The notes under the pieces were generated by a model that was not told the origin of the DNA, did not search any database, and saw only the letters and a list, made by a program, of their open reading frames with translations. From positions 62,001 through 126,000 of the forward strand of contig NZ_JACXBU010000010.1 in NCBI RefSeq assembly GCF_014700075.1: DNA of 64,000 nt, given 5' to 3'. Origin of the DNA: Pseudomonas sp. JM0905a. Its GTDB lineage: Bacteria; Pseudomonadota; Gammaproteobacteria; Pseudomonadales; Pseudomonadaceae. Positions 41,217 through 51,583 of the stretch are shown in pieces (positions within the stretch are counted from its first letter, which is position 1; each line of letters starts with the position of its first letter). The translations under genes were made by a program, and so were the position numbers.

Positions 41217-42608
41217 ATGAGCAAGCTGTTGCAGACCTTTTCACCCATCGATGGCTCGGTCTACGTCGAGCGGCCCTGGGCCTCGCAAGCGGAGGTCGCC
41301 GCCGCGCTGGAGCGAGCCGAGGCTGCGCGCGGGATGTGGAAGTGCGTGCCGGTTGCCGAGCGCGTGACCATCACCCGCCGCGCGATTGCCGCCTTCGCCG
41401 CCCGCGAGGCGCAACTCGCGGAAGAACTCTGCTGGATGATGGGCCGGCCGATCCGCTATGCACCCGGTGAAATTCGCGGCTTCGTCGAGCGCGCCACCTG
41501 GATGGCCGACATCGCCGAAGAATCCCTGGCTGATATCCGCCTGCCGGACAAACCCGGCTTCACCCGACTGATCCGCCGCGAGCCGCTGGGGCTGGCGCTG
41601 GTCATCGCGCCCTGGAACTACCCCTACCTCACGGCCGTGAACGCCGTGGTGCCGGCGCTGCTGGCGGGAAACTGCGTGCTGCTCAAACATTCCGCCCAGA
41701 CGCCGCTCTGCGCCGAACGCATGGTCGAAGCCTTCACCGAGGCCGGCCTGCCGGCCGGCGTGCTGCAGTACCTGCACCTGACCCACGGTGACACCGAGCA
41801 ACTGATCCAGGCCGAGCCAGTTCGCCATGTGGCCTTCACCGGCTCGGTGGCGGGTGGCGCCATGGTCGAACGCGCGGCTGCCGGGCGCTTCATCAGCACC
41901 GGGCTGGAACTGGGTGGAAAGGACCCGGCCTACGTGCGGGCCGACGCCAATCTCGGCCACGCGGTGGAAACCGCCATCGACGGCGCGTTCTTCAACTCCG
42001 GCCAGTCCTGCTGCGGTATCGAACGCATCTACGTGCATGCCGACCTCTTCGATGACTTCGTCGAGCAGGCCGTGGCGCTGGTGGGCCAGTACCGCCTCGG
42101 GCGTTCCGATGATCCGGAAACCACCCTGGGGCCGCTGGTCCGGGCGGAAGCGGCGGAGTTCGTTCGGGCGCAGGTCCGCGAAGCCGTGGGGCAGGGCGCC
42201 AGGGCCCATCTGGACCCGGCTGCCTTTGCTCGCGACGAGCCCGGCAGCGCCTATCTGGCGCCGCAGGTGCTGACTGGCGTTCATCACGGCATGCGGGTGA
42301 TGAACGAGGAATCCTTCGGCCCGGTGGTGGGCATCCAGAAGGTGCGCGGCGACGAGGAGGCGCTGGCGTTGATGAACGACAGTCCCTACGGATTGACCGC
42401 CGCGATCTTCAGCCAGGATGAAGCCGCTGCCCTGGCGCTGGCCGACCGGGTAGAGGCGGGCACGGTGTTCCTCAACCGCTGTGACTACCTGGACCCGGCG
42501 CTGGCCTGGACCGGCGTCAAGCAATCCGGGCGGGGCTGCACCTTGTCGCGGGTGGGCTATGAGCACCTGACTCGGCCCAAGTCCTTCCACTTCAAGACCA
42601 GCCTGTGA
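41217..42608 (+). CDS. Aldehyde dehydrogenase family protein
   Basis: 463 residues. ALDH motifs: LVIAPWNYPYLTAVNAVVPALLAGNCVLLKHS (~132-163), FTGSVAGG (~206), catalytic Glu in LELGGKDPAYV (~226) and Cys in NSGQSCCGIERIYVH (~264; two adjacent Cys). About 25 residues shorter than classic ALDHs, close to the succinate-semialdehyde-like short group. The iron-type alcohol dehydrogenase begins 8 bp after the stop, so the pair could take an alcohol to an acid via its aldehyde. Substrate unknown. Confidence 0.9.
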   Translation: MSKLLQTFSPIDGSVYVERPWASQAEVAAALERAEAARGMWKCVPVAERVTITRRAIAAFAAREAQLAEELCWMMGRPIRYAPGEIRGFVERATWMADIAEESLADIRLPDKPGFTRLIRREPLGLALVIAPWNYPYLTAVNAVVPALLAGNCVLLKHSAQTPLCAERMVEAFTEAGLPAGVLQYLHLTHGDTEQLIQAEPVRHVAFTGSVAGGAMVERAAAGRFISTGLELGGKDPAYVRADANLGHAVETAIDGAFFNSGQSCCGIERIYVHADLFDDFVEQAVALVGQYRLGRSDDPETTLGPLVRAEAAEFVRAQVREAVGQGARAHLDPAAFARDEPGSAYLAPQVLTGVHHGMRVMNEESFGPVVGIQKVRGDEEALALMNDSPYGLTAAIFSQDEAAALALADRVEAGTVFLNRCDYLDPALAWTGVKQSGRGCTLSRVGYEHLTRPKSFHFKTSL

Positions 42609-42616
42609 GGCGCGCC

Positions 42617-43786
42617 ATGGACCTGAGCCACTTCCGCATGAACTGGAACTACCCGACTTCGGTGCGCGTTGGCGTCGGGCGCATCGCCGAGCTGAACGCG
42701 GCGTGCCGCGAGCTGGGCATGAGCGCGCCACTGCTGGTCACCGATCCGGGCCTTGCCGCGATGCCGATGATCGACACGGCCCTGCGCCAATGCCGCGATT
42801 CGGGGCTCAAAGCCGGGCTGTTCCACCAGATCAAGGGCAACCCCACCGGGCCGAATGTGATGGACGGCGTGGCGGCCTTCAAGGCCGGTGGTCACGACGG
42901 CGTGATCGCCTACGGCGGTGGTTCGGCGCTGGACGCCGGCAAGGCCATTGCGCTGATGGTGGGGCAGGACCGTCCGCTGTGGGACTTCGAAGATGTCGGT
43001 GACAACGCCTCGCGGGTCAACGTGGCCGGCATGGCGCCGGTGGTCGCCGTGCCCACCACTGCGGGTACCGGTTCCGAAGTGGGACGCGCGGCGGTCATCA
43101 CCGACGACCAGGCGCATATCAAACGCATCATCTTCCATGCCCGCATGCTGCCGGCCATCGTCATCCTCGACCCGGAACTCACCGTCGGTCTGCCGCCGAA
43201 AATCACCGCTGCCACCGGCATGGACGCGTTGTCCCACAGCCTGGAAGCCTACTGCTCACCGCTCTACCACCCGATGGCCGAAGGCATCGCCCTGGAGGGC
43301 ATGCGCCTGGTCAAGGACTACCTGCCACGGGCCACCGCCAAGGGCAGCGACGTGGAAGCCCGGCTGCAGATGCTGGTGGCCTCCAGCATGGGTGCCACCG
43401 CGTTCCAGCGCGGCCTCGGCGCCATGCATGCGCTGGCCCATCCCCTCGGCGCGCTCTACGACGCCCACCACGGGCTGCTGAATGCCGTGCTGATGCCTTA
43501 CGTGCTGCAGGCCAACCGCGCCCATATCGAAGGCCCCATGGCTCGCCTTTCCCGCTACCTCGGACTGCCCAAGGCGGGCTTCGCCGGCGTGCTTGACTGG
43601 GTGGTGAACCTGCGCGGCGAGCTGGAGATTCCCCATAGCCTCGGGGACATCGGCATCGATGACGCGCGTATCGAACAGGTCGGGCGGATGGCGGAAGTCG
43701 ATCCCTCGGCGGGCACCAACCCGGTGCCGTACGACGCGCAGACCTACAGCCGCATCTTCGAGGAAGCACTGCACGGCAGGCTCTGA
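42617..43786 (+). CDS. Iron-containing alcohol dehydrogenase
   Basis: 389 residues from ATG 42617 (GTGAGG upstream; GTG 42605 would overlap the ALDH end). Group III ADH motifs: cofactor YGGGSALDAGKAIALM (~99-114), PTTAGTGSEVGRAAVI (~148-163), metal-binding GMDALSHSLEAYCSPLYHPMAEG (~202-224) and AMHALAHPLGALYDAHHGLLNAVLMP with the His ligands (~274-299). Forms a two-gene operon with the ALDH. Confidence 0.93.
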   Translation: MDLSHFRMNWNYPTSVRVGVGRIAELNAACRELGMSAPLLVTDPGLAAMPMIDTALRQCRDSGLKAGLFHQIKGNPTGPNVMDGVAAFKAGGHDGVIAYGGGSALDAGKAIALMVGQDRPLWDFEDVGDNASRVNVAGMAPVVAVPTTAGTGSEVGRAAVITDDQAHIKRIIFHARMLPAIVILDPELTVGLPPKITAATGMDALSHSLEAYCSPLYHPMAEGIALEGMRLVKDYLPRATAKGSDVEARLQMLVASSMGATAFQRGLGAMHALAHPLGALYDAHHGLLNAVLMPYVLQANRAHIEGPMARLSRYLGLPKAGFAGVLDWVVNLRGELEIPHSLGDIGIDDARIEQVGRMAEVDPSAGTNPVPYDAQTYSRIFEEALHGRL

Positions 43787-43960
43787 ACTAATCTGAACAA
43801 TGCAGCGGTGAGGCCCACCTGATCCGTACCTGCGCGGGCTCAGGCTCGCTCCGGGGCGGTTTCCCGGCGTTCTTCCCACATCCACGAACCAGGCCCTTGC
43901 CGGTGCACGCCGGCACGCTTCGGCGCGGGCGTCAGGTCCAACTTCGATGGGAGAACGGTC

Positions 43961-44419
43961 ATGACCGAGTCATTCAGGGCGGTCGGCGGCTGCCGGTGCG
44001 ACGACAACCCGGTGCGCTACGAATACAGCGCCCGACCTGCGGAAGTGCATTACTGCCTGTGCACCGACTGCACCGATACCTGCGGCGGCGCCATGGCGAT
44101 CATCGCGGTGGTGGACCGAAACGCCTTCAAGATCACCGCCAATGCCGGCAAGCTCAAGTGCTTCCATTCCAAGTCCACCTGTCACCGCTACTTCTGCTCG
44201 GAATGCGGTTGTCACATGTACCTGCACGTGGACAGCTTCCCGGATTTCGAACTGGTGCATGTCCCGACCCTGGACCGTGAGTGCGATGCCGGCGGCAAGC
44301 CCGACCGCTATGTGTTCGTGCGCTCCAAGCACCCTCTGCTGACCCTGCCGGACGATGGCCTGCCACGCCATGAAGGCTGGGCCAATAGCGGTGAGCCGGT
44401 GGAATGGCAGGCTGGGTAA
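43961..44419 (+). CDS. GFA-family (Mss4-fold) zinc protein
   Basis: 152 residues. Cysteine pattern of the GFA/CENP-V domain: GGCRCDDNP (~9-17), HYCLCTDCTDTCGG (~29-42) and CHRYFCSECGCHMYLH (~74-89), enough for two zinc sites. Family members were named for glutathione-dependent formaldehyde activation, but most have no proven activity. Lies after the ALDH/ADH pair with 174 bp between and is convergent with the LysR gene. A link to aldehyde detoxification is only contextual. Confidence 0.88.
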   Translation: MTESFRAVGGCRCDDNPVRYEYSARPAEVHYCLCTDCTDTCGGAMAIIAVVDRNAFKITANAGKLKCFHSKSTCHRYFCSECGCHMYLHVDSFPDFELVHVPTLDRECDAGGKPDRYVFVRSKHPLLTLPDDGLPRHEGWANSGEPVEWQAG

Positions 44420-44426
44420 CCCCGCA

Positions 44427-45302
44427 TCAGTCGATGCTGCGCAGTCCCTCGCGGAACGCCTCGAAGGAGGCGGTTTCGTAGCCCTGGCGCCAGACCAGCA
44501 GGGTAGGCACCTGCATCAGCGGCAACTGGCGCAGGCGAGGCGGCTCGCGCTGCAACTCCAGTACCGAGCGCGGCACGATACCGACACTGGAGCCCGCCGC
44601 CACGCAGGCGAGGATGGCGTGGTACGAACCCACCTGTTGCACCTTCGGCTGCGGACGCCCGTCGGCGGACAACCAGTTCTCGGCGATCTGCCGGTAGGTG
44701 CAACCCTCGGCGAAGCCGGCCAGTCCGTTCACCCGGACATCGGCGGTGCTCTCAACAGGCGGATGACCGGCGGGCAGGACCAGCAGCAGTTCCTCCTCGA
44801 ATACCGGCAGGGCTTCCAGCCCAAGGCTAGCGACTTCCTCCTGCCAGGGCCCCTTGGTCTCGGGCCAGGCCAACAGGGCGCAATCCAGGCGACGGGCGAG
44901 CACGCCTTCCAGCAGCGCCTGGCTGGTGCCGGTGCTCACCTCCAGTTCCACCTCCGGGCATTGGCCGTGGAAGCGTGACAGTGGACCGGGCAGGCGACTG
45001 GCAGCCGTGCTTTCCATGCTGCCCAGGCGCAGGCGCCCGGCCGGTTTTTGCGGGTGCATCGCCTGGCGCGCTTCGTCCGCCAGGGCCAGCAGGCGCTCGC
45101 TGTAGTCGAGGAAAGCCTGGCCGCGATCGGTCAGGGTCATGCGCTTGCCTTCACGGAGGAAGAGGGGCGTGCCCAGCTCCTCCTCAAGCTGGCGAATCCG
45201 CGTGGTGACGTTGGACTGCGCCCGCTGCAGGCGCTGGGCTGCACGGGTCACGCTGTGCTCCAGGGCCACGGTGCGGAATATCTCCAGGCTGGATAGATCC
45301 AT
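44427..45302 (-). CDS. LysR-family transcriptional regulator
   Basis: 291 residues: [49 protein letters not shown] (~6-51), then a substrate-binding-like domain. Divergent from the nitronate monooxygenase gene with 94 bp between, so probably its regulator. The intergenic DNA is AT-rich (ATAATCTCTATTGGAGAATG, ...AATTATTCTTCATTTGAG) and holds imperfect dyads around ATTCTTCA / GAGAATGA. Confidence 0.92.
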   Translation of the reverse strand: MDLSSLEIFRTVALEHSVTRAAQRLQRAQSNVTTRIRQLEEELGTPLFLREGKRMTLTDRGQAFLDYSERLLALADEARQAMHPQKPAGRLRLGSMESTAASRLPGPLSRFHGQCPEVELEVSTGTSQALLEGVLARRLDCALLAWPETKGPWQEEVASLGLEALPVFEEELLLVLPAGHPPVESTADVRVNGLAGFAEGCTYRQIAENWLSADGRPQPKVQQVGSYHAILACVAAGSSVGIVPRSVLELQREPPRLRQLPLMQVPTLLVWRQGYETASFEAFREGLRSID

Positions 45303-45396
45303 GGCTAATAATCTCTATTGGAGAATGAATGCTTAAAATTATTCTTCATTTGAGATAGATTGGCCAGGATTTCACGTACAACGGAGTTGCTGCGTC

Positions 45397-46446
45397 ATGT
45401 CCATCACCCAATTGCTCGGCATCGAACACCCCATCATCCAGGCCCCCATGGTGGGTGTTTCCACCCCGGCCCTCGCGGCTGCCGTGTCCAATGCCGGTGC
45501 CCTGGGTTCCATCGGCATTGGTGCCAGCACTCCGGCCCAGGCCCGCGCCATGCTGGCGGCAACTCGAGCCCTGACCAGCCGCCCCTTCAACGTCAACCTG
45601 TTCTGCCACCGCCCGGCCGTGGCGGATGCCCAGCGCGAGGCCGCCTGGCTGGAACACCTGCGGCCGCTGTTCGCCGAGTTCGGTGCCGAGCCGCCAGCCA
45701 GCATCCGCGAGATCTACAAGAGCTTCCTTGCCGACCCGGAGATGGTGCAGATGCTGCTGGATGAGCGTCCGGCCGTGGTCAGCTTCCATTTCGGCCTGCC
45801 TTCCCGCGACTGGATCGATGCACTCAAGGCAGCTGGCATCCGCCTGCTGGCCAGCGCCACGAGCCTGGAGGAGGCCCGCCTGGCGGAGGCTGCGGGCGTT
45901 GATGCTATCGTCGCCCAGGGCATCGAGGCCGGCGGCCATCGTGGCGTGTTCGATCCCGAGAAGGGCGATGCCGGCATCGGTACCCTGGCGCTGGTAAGGC
46001 TGATCGCCCGCAACTGCCGCCTGCCGGTGATCGCCGCCGGCGGCATCATGGACGGGCAGGGCATCCGCGCCGCGCTGGTCCTCGGTGCCCAGGGCGCGCA
46101 ACTGGGCACCGCCTTCGTGCCGTGCCCGGAATCCGCCGCCAACGCTGCGTATCGCGCAGCCCTGAAAGGCGAGCGCGCCCACCAGACGCGCATCACCGCA
46201 GCCATTTCCGGCCGCGCAGCCCGTGGCATGGTCAACCGTCTCTGGACCGATCTCGATACTGCCGATGCCCCGACCCTGCCGGACTATCCGAATACCTACG
46301 ATGCCGCCAAGGCCCTGCACGCCGCTGCCAGCGCCAAGGGATGCAACGACTTCGCCGTGCAATGGGCCGGGCAGGGCGCACCGCTGGCCCGGGAGATGCC
46401 CGCAGCGGAACTGGTGAAGGTGCTGGTGGAGGAAATGCAGGGCTGA
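45397..46446 (+). CDS. Nitronate monooxygenase-type FMN oxidoreductase
   Basis: 349 residues, TIM-barrel of the 2-nitropropane dioxygenase family. Motifs: [35 protein letters not shown] (~5-39), [10 protein letters not shown] (~127), [12 protein letters not shown] with the catalytic His (~177-188), [32 protein letters not shown] (~209-240). FMN-dependent oxidation of alkyl or propionate-3-nitronate, or NAD(P)H-quinone reduction, is expected. Controlled probably by the divergent LysR gene. Confidence 0.92.
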   Translation: MSITQLLGIEHPIIQAPMVGVSTPALAAAVSNAGALGSIGIGASTPAQARAMLAATRALTSRPFNVNLFCHRPAVADAQREAAWLEHLRPLFAEFGAEPPASIREIYKSFLADPEMVQMLLDERPAVVSFHFGLPSRDWIDALKAAGIRLLASATSLEEARLAEAAGVDAIVAQGIEAGGHRGVFDPEKGDAGIGTLALVRLIARNCRLPVIAAGGIMDGQGIRAALVLGAQGAQLGTAFVPCPESAANAAYRAALKGERAHQTRITAAISGRAARGMVNRLWTDLDTADAPTLPDYPNTYDAAKALHAAASAKGCNDFAVQWAGQGAPLAREMPAAELVKVLVEEMQG

Positions 46447-46583
46447 GTCATCGGCTCCTTGGCGCACCACGTCGCCTTTGCATTGCTGCGACGAAGCGAG
46501 ATGTCCGGATGTCGATCCGTCGGGTCGCCAATCGACCAGTGGGGTGATTGGCTATCGTCATCCCACCCGCCAGGAGGTGCACC

Positions 46584-47084
46584 ATGAGCAAGCGGATTCA
46601 TACCATCGTCCCGTGCCTTTGGTTCGACGACCAGGCTGAGGCTGCCGCCAACTTCTACGTCGGCATCTTTCCCAACTCGAAGATCACGACCATGAGTCGC
46701 TACGGCGAGGCGGGCAGGGACGTCCACGGCCGGGAGCCGGGATCGGTGCTCACCGTGGACTTCGAACTGGACGGCCAGCGCTTTACCGCCCTGAACGGTG
46801 GGCCGATCTTTAAATTCAACGAGGCGCTTTCCTTCCAGATCCACTGCGACGACCAGCAAGAGCTGGACTACTACTGGGACCGGCTTTCCGCCGGTGGTGA
46901 CCCGAATGCCCAGCAGTGCGGCTGGCTCAAGGACCGCTACGGGCTGTCCTGGCAGGTGGTGCCCATCGCCATGCTGGAAATGCTCGAGGACTCGCTATCG
47001 GAGCGTTCCCAGCGGGCCTTTGCAGCCATGATGCAGATGAAGAAGCTGGATATCGCGGCCTTGAGGAAAGCCTACGACGGTTGA
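46584..47084 (+). CDS. VOC-fold PhnB-like (DUF3-demethylubiquinone methyltransferase-type) protein
   Basis: 166 residues from ATG 46584 with AGGAGGTG immediately upstream. IVPCLWFDDQAEAAANFYVGIFPNSKITTMSRYGE opens the PhnB/3-dmu-9 3-mt family, LTVDFELDGQRFTALNGGPIFKFNEALSFQI follows, and CGWLKDRYGLSWQVVP closes the domain. Despite the historic family name no SAM site is present and methyltransferase activity is unlikely. Monocistronic. Confidence 0.85.
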   Translation: MSKRIHTIVPCLWFDDQAEAAANFYVGIFPNSKITTMSRYGEAGRDVHGREPGSVLTVDFELDGQRFTALNGGPIFKFNEALSFQIHCDDQQELDYYWDRLSAGGDPNAQQCGWLKDRYGLSWQVVPIAMLEMLEDSLSERSQRAFAAMMQMKKLDIAALRKAYDG

Positions 47085-47127
47085 GGCCCCGCGGCCCGGA
47101 ACGGATTCGGTAGCAAGATACACATCC

Positions 47128-47158
47128 GTTCGATAAACGCACGGATAGTCGATTATCG
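47128..47158 (+). promoter_or_regulatory. PcaR-like operator before pcaI
   Basis: GTTCGATAAACGCAC at 47128-47142 differs by one base from the 15-bp PcaR box of P. putida as I recall it (GTTCGATAATCGCAC). A second, inverted core CGATTATCG lies at 47150-47158. The pair ends 80 bp before the pcaI start codon, where promoter elements are expected. PcaR with beta-ketoadipate activates these genes. Confidence 0.7.
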
Positions 47159-47238
47159 GATTGTCCAGGGTGGGGCCGGGGAGTACTTTTTCCTCACCCG
47201 GCGCCCCAAACGCCCTGGATAACAACACGAGATCGACC

Positions 47239-48087
47239 ATGGCTGAAATCATTTCCCTCCGCGAAGCCGTCGAGCGTTTCATCAACGACGGCGACAAAGT
47301 AGCCCTCGAAGGCTTCACCCACCTGATTCCCACTGCTGCTTCCCACGAAATCATCCGCCAGGGCAAGAAAGACCTGCACGTGGTGCGCATGACCCCCGAC
47401 CTGGTCTATGACCTGCTGATCGGTGCTGGCTGCACCCGCAAACTGACCTTCTCCTGGGGCGGCAACCCCGGCGTGGGCTCACTGCACCGTCTGCGCGATG
47501 CCGTGGAGAAACAGTGGCCGAATGCCCTGGAAATCGACGAGCACAGCCATGCCGACCTGGCCAACTCCTATGTAGCCGGCGCATCCGGCCTGCCGTTCGC
47601 CGTGCTGCGCGCCTACGCTGGTTCCGACCTGCCGAAGGTCAACCCGAACATCAAGTTCATCCAGTGCCCGTTCACCGGTGAGCAACTGGCTGCCGTGCCC
47701 TCGGTTCGTCCGGACGTCACCGTGATCCACGCTCAGAAGGCCGACCGCAAGGGCAACGTACTGCTCTGGGGCATCCTCGGTGTGCAGAAGGAAGCGGCCC
47801 TGGCAGCCAAGCGCTGCATCGTCACCGTCGAAGAAATCGTCGACGACCTGAACGCGCCGATGAACGCCTGCGTCCTGCCCACCTGGGCCCTGACCGCTGT
47901 TTGCCATGTTCCTGGTGGCGCCCATCCGTCCTACGCCCACGGCTACTACGAGCGCGACAATCGCTTCTACCAGGCCTGGGACCCGATCGCCCGCAACCGC
48001 GAAACCTTCACTGCCTGGATCGATGAGTACATCCGTGGCACCAAGGATTTCGCCGAGTTCCAAGCCAAGATTGCGGAGGCCAAGTGA
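47239..48087 (+). CDS. pcaI: 3-oxoadipate CoA-transferase subunit A
   Basis: 282 residues from ATG 47239. It matches the longer CatI-type subunit of Pseudomonas: ALEGFTHLIPTAASHEIIRQGKKDL, RMTPDLVYDLLIGAGC, FSWGGNPGVGSLHRLRDAVEKQWP and CHVPGGAHPSYAHGYYERDNRFYQAWDPI. The SWGGNPG glycine-rich turn is typical of class I CoA transferases. With subunit B it converts beta-ketoadipate plus succinyl-CoA to beta-ketoadipyl-CoA and succinate. pcaJ starts on the last base of this stop codon. Could equally be named catI. Confidence 0.95.
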   Translation: MAEIISLREAVERFINDGDKVALEGFTHLIPTAASHEIIRQGKKDLHVVRMTPDLVYDLLIGAGCTRKLTFSWGGNPGVGSLHRLRDAVEKQWPNALEIDEHSHADLANSYVAGASGLPFAVLRAYAGSDLPKVNPNIKFIQCPFTGEQLAAVPSVRPDVTVIHAQKADRKGNVLLWGILGVQKEAALAAKRCIVTVEEIVDDLNAPMNACVLPTWALTAVCHVPGGAHPSYAHGYYERDNRFYQAWDPIARNRETFTAWIDEYIRGTKDFAEFQAKIAEAK

Positions 48088-48884
48088 TGAGCGCTCAATT
48101 CAGCCCTGACTACAGCACTAATGAAATGATGACCGTGGCGGCTGCCCGTCGCCTGAAAAATGGTGCCGTTTGCTTCGTCGGCATCGGCCTGCCGTCCAAG
48201 GCCGCCAACCTGGCGCGCCTGACCTCGTCCCCGGACGTTGTGCTGATTTATGAATCCGGCCCCATCGGCGCCAAGCCGAGCGTGCTGCCGCTGTCCATCG
48301 GCGACGGCGAACTGGCCGAAACCGCCGACACCGTGGTGCCCACCGGGGAAATCTTCCGCTACTGGCTGCAGGGCGGTCGCATCGACGTCGGCTTCCTCGG
48401 CGCTGCCCAGGTGGACCGCTTCGGCAACATCAACACCACCGTGATCGGCGACTACAACAGCCCGAAAGTACGCCTGCCCGGCGCGGGCGGTGCTCCGGAG
48501 ATCGCCGGCTCCGCGAAGGAAGTGCTGATCATCCTCAAGCAGTCCCATCGCACCTTCGTCGACAAGCTGGCCTTCATCACCTCCGTCGGCCATGGCGAAG
48601 GCGGTGACCATCGCAAGCAGCTCGGCCTGCCCGGCAAAGGCCCGGTGGCACTGATCACCGACCTCTGCATCATGGAACCGGAAGCCGGCACCAACGAATT
48701 CATCGTCACCTCGCTGCACCCGGGCGTGACCCGCGAGCAAGTGATCGAGAACACTGGCTGGGCCATCCGCTTCGCCGCTGAAGTGGGCGAAACCGCTGCT
48801 CCGAACGAAACCGAGTTGACCGCGCTGCGTGCCCTGGAAGCCCGTACCGCCGCCGCCCACGGCCAGCAAGGGGGTGAGGAATGA
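48087..48884 (+). CDS. pcaJ: 3-oxoadipate CoA-transferase subunit B
   Basis: 265 residues from ATG 48087 (GGAGG at 48075-48079), overlapping the pcaI stop by one base. [35 protein letters not shown] (~32-66) has the catalytic Glu in YESGPIG, which forms the glutamyl-CoA intermediate. The remainder follows CatJ-type subunits. Ends 4 bp inside pcaF (ATGA). Also namable catJ. Confidence 0.95.
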   Translation: MSAQFSPDYSTNEMMTVAAARRLKNGAVCFVGIGLPSKAANLARLTSSPDVVLIYESGPIGAKPSVLPLSIGDGELAETADTVVPTGEIFRYWLQGGRIDVGFLGAAQVDRFGNINTTVIGDYNSPKVRLPGAGGAPEIAGSAKEVLIILKQSHRTFVDKLAFITSVGHGEGGDHRKQLGLPGKGPVALITDLCIMEPEAGTNEFIVTSLHPGVTREQVIENTGWAIRFAAEVGETAAPNETELTALRALEARTAAAHGQQGGEE

Positions 48885-50086
48885 GTCGCGAGGTCTACAT
48901 CTGCGACGCCATCCGTACGCCCATCGGCCGCTTCGGCGGTTCCCTGGCACCGGTGCGCGCCGACGACTTGGCCGCCATCCCGATCAAGGCCCTGGTGGAG
49001 CGCAATCCCCAGGTCAAATGGGACCAGCTGGATGAGGTGTTCCTCGGCTGCGCTAACCAGGCCGGTGAGGACAACCGTAACGTCGCGCGCATGGCCCTGC
49101 TGCTGGCCGGTCTCCCGTACAGCATCCCGGGCGTGACCCTGAACCGCCTGTGCGCCTCGGGCATGGACGCGGTGGGCACTGCCTTCCGCGCCATCGCCTC
49201 GGGCGAGATGGAACTGGCGATTGCCGGCGGCGTGGAATCCATGTCCCGCGCGCCCTATGTGATGGGCAAGGCCGACAGCGCTTTCGGTCGCACCCAGAAG
49301 ATCGAAGACACCACCATCGGCTGGCGCTTCATCAACCCGCTGATGAAAGCCCAGTACGGCGTCGACGCCATGCCGCAGACCGCCGACAACGTGGCCGACG
49401 ACTACCAGGTTTCCCGCGAAGACCAGGATCTGTTCTCCCTGCGCAGCCAGCAGCGTGCCGGCCGTGCCCAAGCCGAAGGTTTCTTCGCCGAGGAAATCGT
49501 CCCGGTGGTGATCAAGGGCAAGAAGAGCGAGACCGTGGTCGACCAGGACGAGCACCTGCGCCCGGACACGACCCTCGAAGCCCTGGCCAAGCTGAAGCCG
49601 GTCAACGGTGAAGGCAAGACCGTCACCGCCGGCAACGCGTCGGGCGTGAACGACGGCTCGGTGGCACTGATCCTGGCGTCCGCCGAGGCGGTGAAGAAAC
49701 ACGGCCTGACCCCGCGCGCGAAAGTGCTCGGCATGGCCAGCGCCGGCGTTGCCCCGCGCGTCATGGGCATCGGCCCGGTGCCGGCAGTGCGCAAGCTGAT
49801 GGAGCGCCTGAACCTTGCCATCGACGACTTCGACGTGATCGAACTGAACGAAGCCTTCGCTGCTCAAGGCCTGGCCGTGATGCGTGAACTCGGCATCGCC
49901 GACGACAGCGACAAGGTCAACCCCAACGGCGGCGCCATCGCCCTTGGCCACCCGCTGGGTGCCAGCGGCGCGCGCCTGGTCCAGACCGCCTTGCACCAGC
50001 TGGAGAAGTCCGGCGGCAAGCTGGGTCTGGCGACCATGTGCGTGGGTGTTGGCCAAGGCCTCGCTCTCGCCATCGAGAAGGTGTAA
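48881..50086 (+). CDS. pcaF: 3-oxoadipyl-CoA thiolase
   Basis: 401 residues. Thiolase motifs: [15 protein letters not shown] with nucleophile Cys (~90), [13 protein letters not shown] (~336-348), [19 protein letters not shown] with His (~350-370) and [15 protein letters not shown] with the second Cys (~389). Cleaves beta-ketoadipyl-CoA with CoA to succinyl-CoA and acetyl-CoA, the final step. 4-bp overlap with pcaJ. Confidence 0.97.
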   Translation: MSREVYICDAIRTPIGRFGGSLAPVRADDLAAIPIKALVERNPQVKWDQLDEVFLGCANQAGEDNRNVARMALLLAGLPYSIPGVTLNRLCASGMDAVGTAFRAIASGEMELAIAGGVESMSRAPYVMGKADSAFGRTQKIEDTTIGWRFINPLMKAQYGVDAMPQTADNVADDYQVSREDQDLFSLRSQQRAGRAQAEGFFAEEIVPVVIKGKKSETVVDQDEHLRPDTTLEALAKLKPVNGEGKTVTAGNASGVNDGSVALILASAEAVKKHGLTPRAKVLGMASAGVAPRVMGIGPVPAVRKLMERLNLAIDDFDVIELNEAFAAQGLAVMRELGIADDSDKVNPNGGAIALGHPLGASGARLVQTALHQLEKSGGKLGLATMCVGVGQGLALAIEKV

Positions 50087-50100
50087 TGGGAGCTTTCTCC

Positions 50101-50128
50101 CGTAGGGTGGGCTGAAGCCCACCCTACG
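50101..50128. repeat. Palindromic repeat between pcaF and pcaB
   Basis: CGTAGGGTGGGCT / AGCCCACCCTACG, a 13-bp perfect inverted repeat with a 2-nt loop, 14 bp after the pcaF stop. It looks like an intergenic REP-type element and could stabilise or attenuate the message between pcaF and pcaB. Confidence 0.65.
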
Positions 50129-50212
50129 ACTACGCCTTTACGTTGAATCACTGGCCCGAAGGGGCCGGCTGCTATAAAACGAAACACCATCCCGATTTTC
50201 CGGAGCACTGGC

Positions 50213-51574
50213 TTGAACAGCCCGAGCAACCAACTCTTCGATGCCTACTTCACGGCGCCTGCCATGCGTTCGGTCTTCTCCGACCAGGGCCGGGTGCAGG
50301 GCATGCTGGACTTCGAGGCCGCACTGGCCCGTGCCGAAGCGAGCGTGGGGCTGATCCCCGCTGATTCCGTCGCTCCCATCGAGGCGGCCTGCAATGCCGA
50401 ACTCTACGACTTTGCCGCCCTGGCCCAGGCCATCACCAGCGCCGGCAACTCCGCCATTCCGCTGGTGAAGGCTCTGGGCAAGCGCGTCGCCGCGCAGAGC
50501 AGCGAAGCCGAACGCTACGTGCACCTGGGCGCCACCAGCCAGGACGCCATGGACAGCGGTCTGGTGCTGCAACTGCGTGCCGCCACCGAACTGCTGGAGC
50601 AGGACCTGGCCGGCCTGGCCGAAGCCCTGGCGGTCCAGGCCGAGCGCTTTGCCGATACACCGCTGGCTGGCCGTACCTGGCTGCAACAGGCCACGCCCGT
50701 CACCCTGGGCATGAAACTGGCCGGCGTGCTGGGTGCCGTCACCCGTCATCGCCAGCGCCTGGCCGAACTCAAGCCGCGTCTGTTCTGCCTGCAGTTCGGC
50801 GGAGCGTCCGGCAGTCTGGCGGCCCTGGGCGATCAGGCCTGGCCGGTGGCCGAAGCGCTGGCCCGCGAACTGGACCTGAACCTGCCGGACCTGCCCTGGC
50901 ACACCCAGCGTGATCGCCTGGTGGAGTTCGCCAGCCTGCTCGGCCTGATCGCCGGCAGCCTCGGCAAGCTGGGGCGGGACCTGAGCCTGCTGATGCAAAC
51001 CGAAGCGGGCGAAGTCTTCGAACCCTCCGCGCCAGGTAAAGGTGGTTCTTCCACCATGCCGCACAAGCGCAATCCGGTGAGCGCCGCCGTACTGATCGGT
51101 GCCGCTACCCGAGCGCCGGGCCTGGTTTCCACCATGTTCGCCGCCATGCCCCAGGAGCACGAGCGCAGCCTCGGCCTGTGGCACGCCGAATGGGAAACCC
51201 TGCCGGAGCTTTGCTGCCTGGTATCCGGTGCCCTGCAGCAGGCGCTGTTGGTGGTGCCCGGTCTTGAAGTGGACGCAGCACGCATGCGCCGCAACCTCGA
51301 CCTGACCCAGGGCCTGGTGCTGGCCGAGGCGGTGAGCATTGCGCTCGCCCAGCGCATCGGCCGCGACGCCGCCCATCACCTGGTGGAGCAGTGCTGCCGC
51401 CAGGCGGTGAAGGAGCGCGCTCACCTTCGTGCCGTGCTCGGTGCCAATGCCGAAGTCAGCGCACAACTTTCCGCCGCCGAGCTGGACCGCCTGCTCGATC
51501 CGGCCCATTACCTTGGCCAGGCCCGCCGCTGGGTGGACCGTGCACTGGCCGAACACAATGCATTTTCGCGCTAG
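50213..51574 (+). CDS. pcaB: 3-carboxy-cis,cis-muconate cycloisomerase
   Basis: 453 residues, fumarase/aspartase superfamily. Signature [19 protein letters not shown] (~275-293), [14 protein letters not shown] (~103-116) and catalytic-His region [20 protein letters not shown]. Cyclises 3-carboxymuconate to 4-carboxymuconolactone. The family N terminus ([14 protein letters not shown]) requires TTG 50213 as start, or a start internal to it; GGAG lies 7 nt upstream of the TTG. 126 bp after pcaF, 9 bp before pcaD. Confidence 0.96.
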   Translation: MNSPSNQLFDAYFTAPAMRSVFSDQGRVQGMLDFEAALARAEASVGLIPADSVAPIEAACNAELYDFAALAQAITSAGNSAIPLVKALGKRVAAQSSEAERYVHLGATSQDAMDSGLVLQLRAATELLEQDLAGLAEALAVQAERFADTPLAGRTWLQQATPVTLGMKLAGVLGAVTRHRQRLAELKPRLFCLQFGGASGSLAALGDQAWPVAEALARELDLNLPDLPWHTQRDRLVEFASLLGLIAGSLGKLGRDLSLLMQTEAGEVFEPSAPGKGGSSTMPHKRNPVSAAVLIGAATRAPGLVSTMFAAMPQEHERSLGLWHAEWETLPELCCLVSGALQQALLVVPGLEVDAARMRRNLDLTQGLVLAEAVSIALAQRIGRDAAHHLVEQCCRQAVKERAHLRAVLGANAEVSAQLSAAELDRLLDPAHYLGQARRWVDRALAEHNAFSR

Positions 51575-51583
51575 GAGTTTTAC

